Assembly (NCBI RefSeq): GCF_914271435.1 | Contig: NZ_CAJZAI010000015.1 | Location: 1-64,000, forward strand | Length of the DNA stretch: 64,000 nucleotides | Reading direction: 5' to 3' | DNA from: Cupriavidus laharis | GTDB taxonomy: Bacteria; Pseudomonadota; Gammaproteobacteria; Burkholderiales; Burkholderiaceae | In this document: positions 23,552-32,629 of the stretch, one piece after another | Layout: every line of letters begins with the position of its first letter | Position numbering within the stretch: position 1 is the stretch's first letter | Translations under genes and position numbers: made by a program | Notes under the pieces: model-generated | Databases searched by the model: none | Told to the model about the DNA's origin: nothing | What the model saw: the letters and a program-made list of their open reading frames with translations, nothing else

Positions 23552-26491
23552 TTACTGGCAAGCCTCGCACTCTTCAAACCCAGGATCACCCGGGCGCATC
23601 GTGCAAACCGCGCCTTCCGCTTCCGGCATGGCCGGAGCCGAAGCCGCCGCGGCATCCAGTGCCGAACCACCATCACTGCCCGACGACACCGCGTTCAGCG
23701 AACCACGCGACACGGTGGACTTCTCCACGTGCGTGGCAGCCATCGTGCGCAGGTAATACGTGGTCTTCAGACCGCGCAGCCAGGCTTGCTTGTAGGTGTC
23801 GTCCAGCTTCTTGCCAGAGGCGCCGGCCATGTAGATGTTCAGGGACTGGGCCTGGTCGATCCACTTCTGGCGGCGGCTGGCGGCTTCCACCAGCCAGGTC
23901 GGCTCGACTTCGAACGCCGTGGCGTAGATGTCGCGCAAGTCTTGCGGAATGCGGTCGATGCGCGATAGCGAGCCATCGAAGTACTTCAGGTCGGCAACCA
24001 TCACTTCGTCCCACAGGCCGCGTTCCTTCAGGTCGCGCACCAGGTAGTCATTGACCACGGTGAACTCGCCCGACAGGTTCGACTTGACGTACAGGTTCTG
24101 GAACGTCGGCTCGATGCACGCAGACACGCCGATGATGTTCGAGATCGTGGCGGTCGGCGCGATCGCGATGCAGTTCGAGTTGCGCATGCCGTGCTGCTTG
24201 ATGCGGGCACGCAGGCCGCTCCAGTCCATGCTGCTGGACATGTCCACGTCCAGGTAGCCGCCGCGCTCTTCGGCCAGCAGCTTGAGCGAGTCCTGCGGCA
24301 GGATGCCGCGGTCCCACAGCGAGCCGGTGTAGGTCTCGTAGCGGCCACGCTCTTCGGCCAGCTCGGTGGAGGCCTGGTAGGCGTAGTAGCACACGGCTTC
24401 CATCGAGGTGTCGGCGAACTTCACCGCGGCGTCGCTGGCGTACGGCGTGCGCAGCACGTGCAGGCAGTCCTGGAAGCCCATGATGCCCATGCCGACCGGA
24501 CGGTGGCGCAGGTTGGAGTTGCGGGCCTTCTCGACAGCGTAGTAGTTGATGTCGATGACGTTATCCAGCATCCGCATGGCGGTGCGGATGGTCTTCTGCA
24601 GCTTGGCGTGGTCGAGCACGTACGAGCCGTCAGCCTGCTTGGCCAGGTGGGCCACCAGGTTCACCGAACCCAGGTTGCACACGGCGATTTCGCTGTCGTT
24701 GGTGTTCAGCGTGATTTCCGTGCACAGATTGGAGCTGTGGACGACGCCGACGTGCTGCTGCGGGCTGCGGATGTTGCAAGGATCCTTGAAGGTGATCCAC
24801 GGGTGGCCGGTTTCGAACAGCATGCCCAGCATCTTGCGCCAGAGCTGCATGGCCGGGACCTTCTTGAACAGCTTCAGTTCGCCGTTGGCGGCCTTGGCTT
24901 CGTAGCCCAGGTAGGCCTGCTCGAACGCCTTGCCGACCTTGTCGTGCAGGTCCGGGCAGGTGGACGGCGAGAACAGCGTCCATTCGCCGTTTTCCATCAC
25001 GCGCTTCATGAACAGGTCCGGAATCCAGTTGGCCGTGTTCATGTCGTGGGTGCGGCGGCGGTCGTCGCCGGTGTTCTTGCGCAGTTCCAGGAATTCTTCG
25101 ATGTCCAGGTGCCACGTTTCCAGGTAGGCGCAGACGGCGCCCTTGCGCTTGCCACCCTGGTTCACGGCCACGGCGGTGTCGTTCACCACCTTCAGGAACG
25201 GGACCACGCCCTGCGACTTGCCGTTGGTGCCCTTGATGTGCGAGCCGAGCGCGCGCACGTTGGTCCAGTCATTGCCCAGGCCGCCGGCGAACTTGGACAG
25301 CAGCGCGTTTTCCTTGAGCGCTTCGTAGATGCCTTCCAGGTCGTCCGAGACGGTGGTCAGGTAGCACGACGACAGCTGCGAGCGCTGGGTGCCCGAGTTG
25401 AACAGGGTCGGCGTGGACGACATGAAGTCGAACGACGACAGCAGCTGGTAAAACTCGATGGCGCGCGCTTCGCGGTCGGTTTCGTTGAGGGCCAGGCCCA
25501 TGGCGACGCGCATGAAGAATGCCTGCGGCATCTCGATGCGAGTCTCGTCGATGTGCAGGAAGTAGCGGTCATACAGCGTCTGCAGGCCCAGGTAGTTGAA
25601 CTGGAAGTCGCGGCCGGCGTCCAGCGCGGCGCCCAGGCGGGCCAGGTCGAAGGTGGCCAGCTTTTCGTCCAGCAGCTCGGCGGCGATACCGCGGGCGATG
25701 AACTTGGGGAAGTACTCGGCGTAACGCGTGGTCATCTCGGCCTGCGTCACTTCGGCACCCAGGATTTCCTTGCGGATGGTGTGCAGCAGGATACGGGCGG
25801 TGACCTGGCTGTAGTCCGGGTCCTTTTCGATCAGGGTACGCGCGGCCAGGATGGCGGAGTCGTACACCTGCGTCATCGGCACGCCTTCGTACAGGTTCTT
25901 GAGCGTTTCCTTCAGGATCGGCTCGGCGCTCACGGTCTTGCCCAGGCCGGCGCAGGCGGTGTCGAGCAGGTCGTGCAGCGCGACGATATCCAGCGGCTTG
26001 GTCACGCCGCCGTCGGTCACGTTGAACTGGATGCCGGCTTCCTGCACGCGGGCTACGGCCTGCGCGCTCGCGCTGGCGCGCTCCTGGGCGCGCTTCTCGC
26101 GGTACAGCACGTAGGAACGGGCCACTTCATGCTCGCCCGAGCGCATCAGGGCCAGCTCGACGTGGTCCTGCACGTCCTCGATATGGATGGCGCCACCGCT
26201 CGGGCGGCTGCGCACCAGCGCGCGCACGACGGCATGCGTCAGTTGCTCGACGATCTCGCGCACGCGTGCGGAAGCGGCGCCCTGCCCGCCGTTCACCGCG
26301 AGGAAGGCCTTGGTCATGGCGACGTTGATCTTGGTCGGCTCGAACGCCACCACGGCGCCGTTACGGCGGATGATCTTGTAATCCTGGTAGTTCGTCGTGC
26401 CGGCTTGGGCGGCGGGGGCCTGTTGCGCGGTACCTGCAATACCGGCGGCGCCCGCTGCGCCCGTGGTGATTTCGTTCTGGGCCGTCTGCAT
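23552..26491 (-). CDS. nrdA: class Ia ribonucleoside-diphosphate reductase, alpha subunit
   Basis: 979-residue R1 subunit. An Ala/Gly-rich start is followed by an ATP-cone domain (about residues 32-125, YKIIRRNGAVVAFEPTKINVAMTKAF...) for allosteric control by ATP/dATP. The catalytic barrel has SSCYLTTVSDD (first redox Cys), SNLCTEITLNT (thiyl-radical Cys), GSVNL and RPVGMGIMGFQDCLH. The protein ends FEECEACQ, whose C-terminal cysteine pair is re-reduced by thioredoxin or glutaredoxin. Start 26491 is set by AGGAG 8 bases upstream; a longer frame lacks a ribosome site. A leader of more than 200 bases with an inverted repeat and NrdR boxes precedes it. Confidence 0.97.
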   Translation of the reverse strand: MQTAQNEITTGAAGAAGIAGTAQQAPAAQAGTTNYQDYKIIRRNGAVVAFEPTKINVAMTKAFLAVNGGQGAASARVREIVEQLTHAVVRALVRSRPSGGAIHIEDVQDHVELALMRSGEHEVARSYVLYREKRAQERASASAQAVARVQEAGIQFNVTDGGVTKPLDIVALHDLLDTACAGLGKTVSAEPILKETLKNLYEGVPMTQVYDSAILAARTLIEKDPDYSQVTARILLHTIRKEILGAEVTQAEMTTRYAEYFPKFIARGIAAELLDEKLATFDLARLGAALDAGRDFQFNYLGLQTLYDRYFLHIDETRIEMPQAFFMRVAMGLALNETDREARAIEFYQLLSSFDFMSSTPTLFNSGTQRSQLSSCYLTTVSDDLEGIYEALKENALLSKFAGGLGNDWTNVRALGSHIKGTNGKSQGVVPFLKVVNDTAVAVNQGGKRKGAVCAYLETWHLDIEEFLELRKNTGDDRRRTHDMNTANWIPDLFMKRVMENGEWTLFSPSTCPDLHDKVGKAFEQAYLGYEAKAANGELKLFKKVPAMQLWRKMLGMLFETGHPWITFKDPCNIRSPQQHVGVVHSSNLCTEITLNTNDSEIAVCNLGSVNLVAHLAKQADGSYVLDHAKLQKTIRTAMRMLDNVIDINYYAVEKARNSNLRHRPVGMGIMGFQDCLHVLRTPYASDAAVKFADTSMEAVCYYAYQASTELAEERGRYETYTGSLWDRGILPQDSLKLLAEERGGYLDVDMSSSMDWSGLRARIKQHGMRNSNCIAIAPTATISNIIGVSACIEPTFQNLYVKSNLSGEFTVVNDYLVRDLKERGLWDEVMVADLKYFDGSLSRIDRIPQDLRDIYATAFEVEPTWLVEAASRRQKWIDQAQSLNIYMAGASGKKLDDTYKQAWLRGLKTTYYLRTMAATHVEKSTVSRGSLNAVSSGSDGGSALDAAAASAPAMPEAEGAVCTMRPGDPGFEECEACQ

Positions 26492-26528
26492 AAGAACTCC
26501 TGTCTTTTTAGCCTGTTTTAAGAGACAA

Positions 26529-26625
26529 AAGAGTCCCTGGCGAAATGGGCTGCGAAAGTGTCCTGCCACGCTTGGGAGGCGGCGGGACTGACTGCCTTTT
26601 GCTAAACATTTCGCCAGGGACTCTT
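26529..26625 (-). repeat. 19-bp perfect inverted repeat in nrdA leader
   Basis: AAGAGTCCCTGGCGAAATG at 26529-26547 is perfectly complementary to 26607-26625, with a 59-base loop. It begins 38 bases upstream of the nrdA start codon, inside the expected 5' leader. A 19-bp stem this long is not expected by chance in a leader; it does not have the U-tract of an intrinsic terminator. Function unknown. Confidence 0.8.
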
Positions 26626-26713
26626 GTGATGCGCCGGCCCCACATCAGGGTTTCAACCACTATCGCCACGTCTGCGACAGCACCCCTCACTGCTTGACCA
26701 GCTCCCCGGTTGA

Positions 26714-26760
26714 ACTACTAGATATAGTGGTCACTGCGGAAAACTTGGCTAAGTATAGTG
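26714..26760 (-). promoter_or_regulatory. paired NrdR boxes upstream of nrdA
   Basis: Two 16-base elements ending in TATAGTG or ATATAGTG on the plus strand: ACTACTAGATATAGTG (26714-26729) and TTGGCTAAGTATAGTG (26745-26760). They fit the palindromic NrdR consensus (ACAC-AT-rich-GTGT), the first better than the second. They are exactly 31 bases apart, three helical turns, as known NrdR box pairs are. NrdR is the ATP-cone repressor of ribonucleotide reductase genes; its own gene is outside this window. On the minus strand TATACT in box 2 could be the -10 element. Confidence 0.8.
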
Positions 26761-27010
26761 AAAGAATTCCGGATGACCAGTCTTGACAAGCGTGGTTGCG
26801 ACACCCGGATGACATGTGCGGCAGCGCCACATTCCCGGGAACCGCGCTACGACAAGGGATCGCGCCAAGTCGTTCGCAAACGCACATTTTTTGGAAATTT
26901 TTTTTATCCGAGCGGCGCGTCCGATAGCCCCACACGAGCGTGGGGAATTGGCATGTGACATCGCGCCGACATGGTGCCGTGGCAGCCGCTTGGCAGCCCC
27001 GACAGGCACC
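26761..27010. other. intergenic stretch between NrdR boxes and ampD
   Basis: No gene seen. It contains an unusual T6-GGAAA-T8 tract (26888-26907), AT-rich enough to bend DNA, and a small hairpin CCCCAC/GTGGGG (26929-26946). The hairpin has no U-tract on the minus strand, so it is a poor terminator for ampD. Confidence 0.4.
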
Positions 27011-27622
27011 TCAACTGTGCGAGGGGCGGTAGGGTAACAGGTTTTGCGGAACGTCGGCGAGACGCGCGAAACGGTCCCAGTCGAAGTGCGGTCCGGGGTC
27101 GGTCTTGCGGCCCGGCGCGATGTCGCTGTGGCCGGCAATCGCCTGCACCGGCAAAGTGGCGCGCAGTGCCTTTACCAGCGTGGCGGTGGTGGCGTACTGG
27201 GCGGCGGTGAACGGCTGGTCGTCGGCGCCTTCGATCTCGATGCCGACCGAGAAGTCGTTGCAGCGGCCGCGGCCGAAGAAGTCGGACAGGCCCGCGTGCC
27301 AGGCGCGCTTGCCGCACGGGACGAACTGCACGAGTTCGCCATCGCGCCGGACCAGGAAGTGGGCGGATACCTGCACCTGGTGGATCGTGGCGAAGAATGG
27401 GTGGCGGTCGGGATCGAGCCGGTTCTGGAAGAAGGCCTCAATGTCACCGCTGCCGAACTGGCCCGGCGGCAGGCTGATGTTGTGCAGCACCACCAGGTCG
27501 ACCGGCATGCCTGCGGGCCGCTCGTCGAAGTTGGGTGATGGCACGCGGCGCGCGGCCGGCACCCAGCCTTCGGCGTCAGGCAGGAAGCTGGCAGGGACGG
27601 GGGCGGAAGCCCGGGCCGTCAT
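27011..27622 (-). CDS. ampD: N-acetyl-anhydromuramyl-L-alanine amidase
   Basis: 203-residue cytosolic zinc amidase of the amidase_2 family, which trims anhydromuropeptides during peptidoglycan recycling. Zinc ligands are expected in VDLVVLHNISLPPG (His), AWHAGLSDFFGRGRCNDFSVGIEIEG (His of WHAG) and GHSDIAPGRKTDPGPHFDW (Asp and His region). The GRKTDPGP motif is characteristic of AmpD. Loss of AmpD in relatives derepresses AmpC beta-lactamase. Its ATG overlaps the pilR stop by 4 bases, so it is transcribed with pilS-pilR. Confidence 0.95.
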   Translation of the reverse strand: MTARASAPVPASFLPDAEGWVPAARRVPSPNFDERPAGMPVDLVVLHNISLPPGQFGSGDIEAFFQNRLDPDRHPFFATIHQVQVSAHFLVRRDGELVQFVPCGKRAWHAGLSDFFGRGRCNDFSVGIEIEGADDQPFTAAQYATTATLVKALRATLPVQAIAGHSDIAPGRKTDPGPHFDWDRFARLADVPQNLLPYRPSHS

Positions 27623-29205
27623 GCCGCGCCCTCCCCTTCATCGCGTTCGTCACGCCCGTCACGGATACCGAGTTGCTGGATACGGTAGCGAAGCTGGCGC
27701 AGGTTCAGGCCCAGCAGCGGTGCCGCGGCGGTACGGTTGAAGCCGGTCTGGGCAAGCGCCTGCAGGATGATCTCGCGCTCCACGTCTTCGAGCCTGGCGG
27801 GCAGATCGACGGGGAACACCACGCCGCGGCACGCGCGCTCGGCGGGATCAGGCAGGTCGGCTGCCACGGCAACGGCTTCCGGTTCCGGTGCGGCCGCCGT
27901 CAGCGGCGCGGATACGGGAATCGGCGCGGGTTCGGCGGGCATCATGCCGGCCCACGGCGTGTATGGGGTCAGCGGCGACGGCGCCGGGCGGATCGCCGCC
28001 CGTTCCATATTGGTGTCGAGCGGGCCCAGGTCGGCCAGCTGGATGTCCTCCGCCTCGGCAAACGCATAGGCGCGTTCGAGCAGGTTTTCCAGCTCGCGCA
28101 CATTGCCCGGGAACGGATAGGCCACCAGCCGCTCCAGCGCGGCCTGCGACAGGCGGCGCGGGCGCGGGTCGCCGTAGCGCACGGCCAGGTGTTCGAGGAT
28201 GGCGCGGGCCAGTACGGGGATATCTTCGGCGCGCTCGCGCAGCGTCGGCATGCGCAGTTCCAGCACGTTGAGCCGATAGTACAAGTCCTGGCGGAACTGG
28301 CCCGCGGAGACCATGGCGGCCAGGTCCTTGTGGCTGGCACACATCACGCGTACATCGACGGCATCTTCGCGGCTGGCGCCGATCTTGCGCACGCGGCGTT
28401 CCTGCAGCGCGCGCAGCAGCTTGACCTGCATGGCCAGCGGCAGGTCAGCCACCTCGTCGAGCAGCAGCGTGCCGCCGTTGGCGGCCTGGAAGAAGCCACC
28501 GCGCTCGGCGTCGGCGCCGGTGAACGCGCCTTTGACGTGGCCGAAGAACTCGGACTCCATCAGGTTTTCGGGGATGGCACCGCAGTTCACCGCCACGAAC
28601 GGATGCGCGGCACGCGTGCTGGTGGCGTGGATGGCGCGCGCGGCGCGCTCCTTGCCGCTGCCCGATTCGCCGCTGATCACCACCGGTGCCATGCTGCGCG
28701 CCAGCCGCGAGAGCGAGCGGCGCACTTCCTGCATGGCCGGCGAGTGCCCGGGCAGTAGCGCGGCGGCGCGGTCGGCGGCCTGCGCGGCTTCGGCACTGGC
28801 GGCGTTGTCCTGGTCTTCACGCTGCTGCCGGCCCAGCGCATTCAGCACCAGGCTGCGCAACTGGTCGAGCGACACCGGCTTGGCGATGTAGTCGAACGCG
28901 CCGGCCTTGAGCGCCTCCACGGCGTTGTCCGCGCTGCCGTAGGCGGTGATGACGGCCACGGGCACGCGTTCCGGCGCGGCGGAAAGCTGCCGCACGATCT
29001 CGATGCCCAGGCCATCGCCCAGGCGCATGTCGGTCAGCACCAGACTGTAGCGGCGCTGCGAAAGCTTCTCGCGCGCTTCGGCCAGCGAGCCGGCCAGCAC
29101 CACGTCATGCCCCATGCGGCGGATGGAGATGTCGAGCAGCTCGCGCAGGTCTGCCTCGTCGTCGATGACGAGGATGGGATCTAGGCCGGGCGTTCTGGGT
29201 GGCAT
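27619..29205 (-). CDS. pilR: sigma-54-dependent response regulator PilR
   Basis: 528-residue NtrC-family activator. The receiver domain (residues 10-125) has ILVIDDEADLRE, the phosphorylation Asp in LVLTDMRLGDG, and AVITAYGSADNAVEALKAGAFDYIAKPV. The AAA+ domain (about 155-395) has Walker A GESGSGKERAARAIH, the sigma-54-contacting GAFTGA loop, Walker B GGTLLLDEVADLPL and the R-finger region. A Fis-type HTH (LAQTGFNRTAAAPLLGLNLRQLRYRIQQLG) is at the C-terminus. With PilS, encoded just upstream (25-base gap), it should activate pilA transcription from a sigma-54 promoter. A Pro/Ala-rich linker of ~90 residues before the HTH is longer than in Pseudomonas PilR. Confidence 0.93.
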   Translation of the reverse strand: MPPRTPGLDPILVIDDEADLRELLDISIRRMGHDVVLAGSLAEAREKLSQRRYSLVLTDMRLGDGLGIEIVRQLSAAPERVPVAVITAYGSADNAVEALKAGAFDYIAKPVSLDQLRSLVLNALGRQQREDQDNAASAEAAQAADRAAALLPGHSPAMQEVRRSLSRLARSMAPVVISGESGSGKERAARAIHATSTRAAHPFVAVNCGAIPENLMESEFFGHVKGAFTGADAERGGFFQAANGGTLLLDEVADLPLAMQVKLLRALQERRVRKIGASREDAVDVRVMCASHKDLAAMVSAGQFRQDLYYRLNVLELRMPTLRERAEDIPVLARAILEHLAVRYGDPRPRRLSQAALERLVAYPFPGNVRELENLLERAYAFAEAEDIQLADLGPLDTNMERAAIRPAPSPLTPYTPWAGMMPAEPAPIPVSAPLTAAAPEPEAVAVAADLPDPAERACRGVVFPVDLPARLEDVEREIILQALAQTGFNRTAAAPLLGLNLRQLRYRIQQLGIRDGRDERDEGEGAA

Positions 29206-29230
29206 GGAGCAGCGTGTCGGGTGCGGAAGT

Positions 29231-31324
29231 TCAATGGATCTGCGCGTCGGCCAGGGCCGCGTCGCCGGTGTCGATGCGCAGCGTCAGCACGAAGGCCTTG
29301 GCGGGCAGTGTATCGCGCGGGGTAGCCAGCAGGCCGGTACGGGCGAGCAGGTCGTCGAGTGCGATAGTTCCGTAGCGGACCTGCGCATCATTGGCGCCGC
29401 ACAGTTCGCGCGCCATGAACAGGCCCAGCCCGGTGCCCTGCGCATTGCTGGTGAAGAACGGCTCGAACAGGCTGCGCTGGTGTTCGCGCGGAATCTCGGT
29501 GCCGTCGTTCCAGACGATCAGCTCGGCGTGGTGCTGGTCCAGCGCGTGGGCGAGCAGGCGGATGGCGCCCGGCAGGCGGCTGCAGTAGCGCCAGGCGTTA
29601 TCGAACAGGTTGCCCAGCACCTGCTGGAGCTGCGAGGCGTCGAAGATGACCGGCTGCGCCACGTCCACCGTGAGCCGGATCGCGTTGGGGTTGATCTCGC
29701 CGCGGCCCGGCTGGCGCGTGTCGCCGGCGCGCGGCAGCCGCGAGCGCATCTCCAGGCGCCAGCGGTCGACGATCTCGGGCAGCGCCTGCGCGAGCTGCAC
29801 GGTGCTGCGGCCGGTGCGCGGGCGGCGCGAAAGCTGCAGCACGTCAGACACGACCTGGTCCAGCCGGCGCACGTTGTCATGGATGATGCGCAGCAGGCGT
29901 GCATCGACGTCCGATTCCACGCCGCCGCCGTCGCCCATGCGTACGCCGTCGCCAAGCAGCTCGCTGGCCTGGCTGATGGCCGCCAGCGGATTGCGGATCT
30001 GGTGGGCCACGCTGGCCACCAGCCGGCCCATGGCGGCGAGCTTTTCCTGCTGGACCTGCTCGGCAATGCGCTCCCAGCTTTCGATATGGACCAGCACGGT
30101 GTCGCGCATCTCGCTGCGCAGCAGCGCCTCGTCATCGGGCGACCAGGCCATGGCTTCCTGCTGGGCAATGGCCAGGCGCAGGCGCGCTGCGGCCTCGGGC
30201 GTCAGTTCATTCCACGCGGCGGTGTCGAGGCTGGACGGCATGGTGGTCGTGCTGGCAATGGTGTTGCGCAGCCCGGCCAGGCCCGGCAGCACGAAGCGCA
30301 GGCGCAGCCGCGTGTGCAGATTGCCGCCGCCGGGCGGCGCAGGGCGCGAGACGATGGGCAGCAGTTGCAGGATGCGCGGCACGTCGTCCTTGCTGCGCAG
30401 CCAGTCGCGCAGCATTTCCATGAGCGGCTGCAGGCGCGGAATGCGGCGCAGATCGAACACCGCGGCCTGGCCACCCTCGGCGCCCTCGCCTTCGCCTTCC
30501 CGGGTGCGGCGCGAATAGACGCGTTCATGCGGCTGCACGCCCAGCAGCACCACGGCGGCGGGGTTGGCCGCCACCACCATGCCGTTGGCACGCACCAGCA
30601 TCACGCCGTCCTGCATGTCGTTGACCATCAGCCGGTTGACAAGCTGCTGCAGGCGCAACTCCTGCTCGCGCGCGAGCGCCAGCTTTTCCTGCGCCACCTG
30701 GCGGTACGCCAGCATATACATCAGCAGCGCCGCGATCATGAAGACCAGCCCGTACAGGCCCGAGCCGAGCAGGCCGGCGTCCGCCTGGCGCAGCAGGATG
30801 GTCTGCATGAACGGGTGCGCCATCACCACCAGCGCCGAGACCGAGGCCGCGAACAGCGCGAACAGCAGGCTGGCGAGCGCGCCGGCTTCCAGCGCCGGCA
30901 GCAGGAAGATCATGGCGAGGCCGTCGGCATGGCCGTTGCGGCCGAGCGTCTCGTAGATCAGGCCGAGCATGGCCAGGTCGGCCAGCACCTGCAGCCGCAC
31001 GCGCAGGTGGAAGCGGCGGCGCCACAGCGTGCCGGCCAGCATGGCCAGCGCGATGCCCAGGTAGGGCATGGCCAGCTGCATGGCCGCCGTCTTGTGGTCA
31101 GGCAAGGCCAGCTGGAACGGCAGCGCGAGCGACACGCCGTGCGGCTCGGCGCTGCGTTGCATGATGGTGTAAGCCAGCAGCAGCAGCCCCACGGCCACCC
31201 GGGTCCAGCAGAAATAGCGCAGCAGGCGCCAGTGGAAATCAGGCGGCTCGGGCTGCCGCCACAGTTGCGCGAAGCCGTGCCACGCGGCGTGCCGGGCCAG
31301 GTTCGTCGGCCGCGCCGTGATCAT
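29231..31324 (-). CDS. pilS: sensor histidine kinase PilS
   Basis: 697-residue membrane kinase. The N-terminal ~230 residues contain about six transmembrane segments (for example YFCWTRVAVGLLLLAYTIM and LYGLVFMIAALLMYMLAY). A PAS-like domain (NGMVVAANPAAVVLLGVQPHERVY) is followed by a DHp helix with the phospho-His in VASVAHQIRNPLAAISQASELL and an ATPase domain with QQVLGNLFDNAWRYC, GTGLGLFMARELC. It is longer than Pseudomonas PilS by a ~100-residue insertion after PAS. The ATG overlaps the stop of the preceding small gene by 4 bases; pilR follows after 25 bases. Confidence 0.92.
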   Translation of the reverse strand: MITARPTNLARHAAWHGFAQLWRQPEPPDFHWRLLRYFCWTRVAVGLLLLAYTIMQRSAEPHGVSLALPFQLALPDHKTAAMQLAMPYLGIALAMLAGTLWRRRFHLRVRLQVLADLAMLGLIYETLGRNGHADGLAMIFLLPALEAGALASLLFALFAASVSALVVMAHPFMQTILLRQADAGLLGSGLYGLVFMIAALLMYMLAYRQVAQEKLALAREQELRLQQLVNRLMVNDMQDGVMLVRANGMVVAANPAAVVLLGVQPHERVYSRRTREGEGEGAEGGQAAVFDLRRIPRLQPLMEMLRDWLRSKDDVPRILQLLPIVSRPAPPGGGNLHTRLRLRFVLPGLAGLRNTIASTTTMPSSLDTAAWNELTPEAAARLRLAIAQQEAMAWSPDDEALLRSEMRDTVLVHIESWERIAEQVQQEKLAAMGRLVASVAHQIRNPLAAISQASELLGDGVRMGDGGGVESDVDARLLRIIHDNVRRLDQVVSDVLQLSRRPRTGRSTVQLAQALPEIVDRWRLEMRSRLPRAGDTRQPGRGEINPNAIRLTVDVAQPVIFDASQLQQVLGNLFDNAWRYCSRLPGAIRLLAHALDQHHAELIVWNDGTEIPREHQRSLFEPFFTSNAQGTGLGLFMARELCGANDAQVRYGTIALDDLLARTGLLATPRDTLPAKAFVLTLRIDTGDAALADAQIH

Positions 31325-31575
31325 GTGCGGTCGCCGCTGTCTTCGGGCAGGTGGCTGCGCCGGCAGTAGTGCAGGCCGCGCCAGGCAATGGCCTCGCTCC
31401 GCGGCAGGTGAACGCCGCAGTGGGCGCACTGGACCATGGCCTCGGCCTCGTTGTCACGGGAAGCGGGCGTAGGGCGGGTCGCGCGGGCAGCTTCTTCACG
31501 CTGCGCTTCGGCACGGGACCGCAGCCACCAGAAGACCCCCAGCACCACGGCCAGCAGGATAAGGATTCTTGCCAT
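31321..31575 (-). CDS. PP0621-family small membrane-anchored zinc-finger-like protein
   Basis: 84-residue protein. An N-terminal transmembrane anchor (ARILILLAVVLGVFWWLRSR) is followed by a short charged linker and MVQCAHCGVHLPRSEA...GLHYCRRSH, a Cys-x2-Cys...Cys/His arrangement suited to one metal ion. This is the PP0621 type found next to pilS or ypjD-like genes in beta- and gamma-proteobacteria. It overlaps pilS by 4 bases and follows the cytochrome assembly-like gene after 7 bases, so all are one transcript. Function unknown. Confidence 0.75.
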   Translation of the reverse strand: MARILILLAVVLGVFWWLRSRAEAQREEAARATRPTPASRDNEAEAMVQCAHCGVHLPRSEAIAWRGLHYCRRSHLPEDSGDRT

Positions 31576-31582
31576 GGCGATC

Positions 31583-32536
31583 TCAGAGCCGGTGCAGGAT
31601 CACTTCGATCACGAAGCGGCTGCCGACATAGGCCAGCAGCAGGATGCCGAATGAGGCAATCACCCAGCGCAGCGCCACGCGGCCGCGCCAGCCGCGGAAG
31701 TGCCGCCCGGCCAGGATGCCGCCGAACATCAGCCACGAGATCAGCGCAAACACGGTCTTGTGATCGAGCCGGAAGGCCCGGCCGAACAGTTCCTCGGAGA
31801 ACAGCAGGCCGGAGGCGATGGTCAGCGTCAGCAGCACGAAGCCCGCGCCGATCAGGCGGAACAGCAGCTTTTCCAGCGTCAGCAGCGGCGGCAGCAGGTC
31901 CAGCCAGCGGCCTAGCCACTGCTCGGCCGGCGCCTTGGCCTTGCCGTTGCCATTGCCCGGGCGCGACGGCGCATGCTTGAAACCATGCAGGCGGCGTTCG
32001 GCCAGCAGCATGAGGAAGGCGTGGAAGGCCGCCAGCGTGAACAGGCCGTAGGCCACGTTGGCAATGATGAAGTGCAGCTTGAACAGCGGCTGCGCGGCAT
32101 AGCCCAGGATCTGCGAGCCCGGGAAGGCCAGCGGCATCAGGCTGGCAACGAGCGCCACCGGGATCACGATCAGGCCCAGTCCGGCCAGCGAGAAGAAGAA
32201 GCTTTCGATCCAGTAGATGCCCACGCCCAGCCACAGCATGGCCGACAGCGCAAAGGCAAAGCCGAATACCATGCGATCGGCCGGGAAGATGGTCTCGTGC
32301 AGCAGCATGCCGTGGCTGGCCAGCACGCCTGCCATCAGCAGGTGCCACCAGGCCGGCTGCGTGTCGCCGCGCGCCGCTGCGGCGCCCGCGGGCCCGCCAT
32401 TGGCCGTCAGCACAGCCGACGTCGCGCCACCGGCGTGACCACCGGCGGCGGCAAGCCGCGGATTGCGCGTCGCCCAGCCGTGCCAGGCCAGGCCGCAATA
32501 GAGAAGTGCCGTCAGGGCATACAGTACAATGACCAT
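31583..32536 (-). CDS. CcsA/YpjD-type cytochrome c assembly family membrane protein
   Basis: 317-residue polytopic membrane protein with about eight hydrophobic segments (for example LYALTALLYCGLAWHGWA, GLGLIVIPVALVASLMPLAF, VFALISWLMFGGILAG). Conserved histidines occur in KLHFIIANVAYGLF, SHGMLLHETIF and the C-terminal FRGWRGRVALRW region, as in CcsA/CcmC-like haem-handling proteins. The WGx-rich tryptophan signature of full CcmC/CcsA is only partly visible. E. coli YpjD (CorE), encoded beside ffh as here, is linked to metal export and cytochrome function. It is divergent from ffh (93-base gap). Confidence 0.8.
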   Translation of the reverse strand: MVIVLYALTALLYCGLAWHGWATRNPRLAAAGGHAGGATSAVLTANGGPAGAAAARGDTQPAWWHLLMAGVLASHGMLLHETIFPADRMVFGFAFALSAMLWLGVGIYWIESFFFSLAGLGLIVIPVALVASLMPLAFPGSQILGYAAQPLFKLHFIIANVAYGLFTLAAFHAFLMLLAERRLHGFKHAPSRPGNGNGKAKAPAEQWLGRWLDLLPPLLTLEKLLFRLIGAGFVLLTLTIASGLLFSEELFGRAFRLDHKTVFALISWLMFGGILAGRHFRGWRGRVALRWVIASFGILLLAYVGSRFVIEVILHRL

Positions 32537-32629
32537 TTGCGCAGTTTACCTTAGTGCCCACTGCCGGTGGCGGACGCGTAACGCGGTAACACAGGCGGCA
32601 ACAGAGCCCTTTTCTCCCCCATTTCTGCC

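Noticed and set aside
24191..26521. A 776-codon open frame on the plus strand opposite nrdA
   Set aside because: It mirrors the codons of nrdA, is rich in Val/Gln/His/Arg without family motifs, and is a normal antisense shadow in GC-rich DNA. The same applies to long frames opposite secA (56890-59739), proS (36803-39298) and pilS (29114-31369).
26884..26946. T6/T8 tracts and small hairpin as a terminator of ampD
   Set aside because: On the transcribed (minus) strand the tracts are A-runs, and the hairpin is not followed by U residues.
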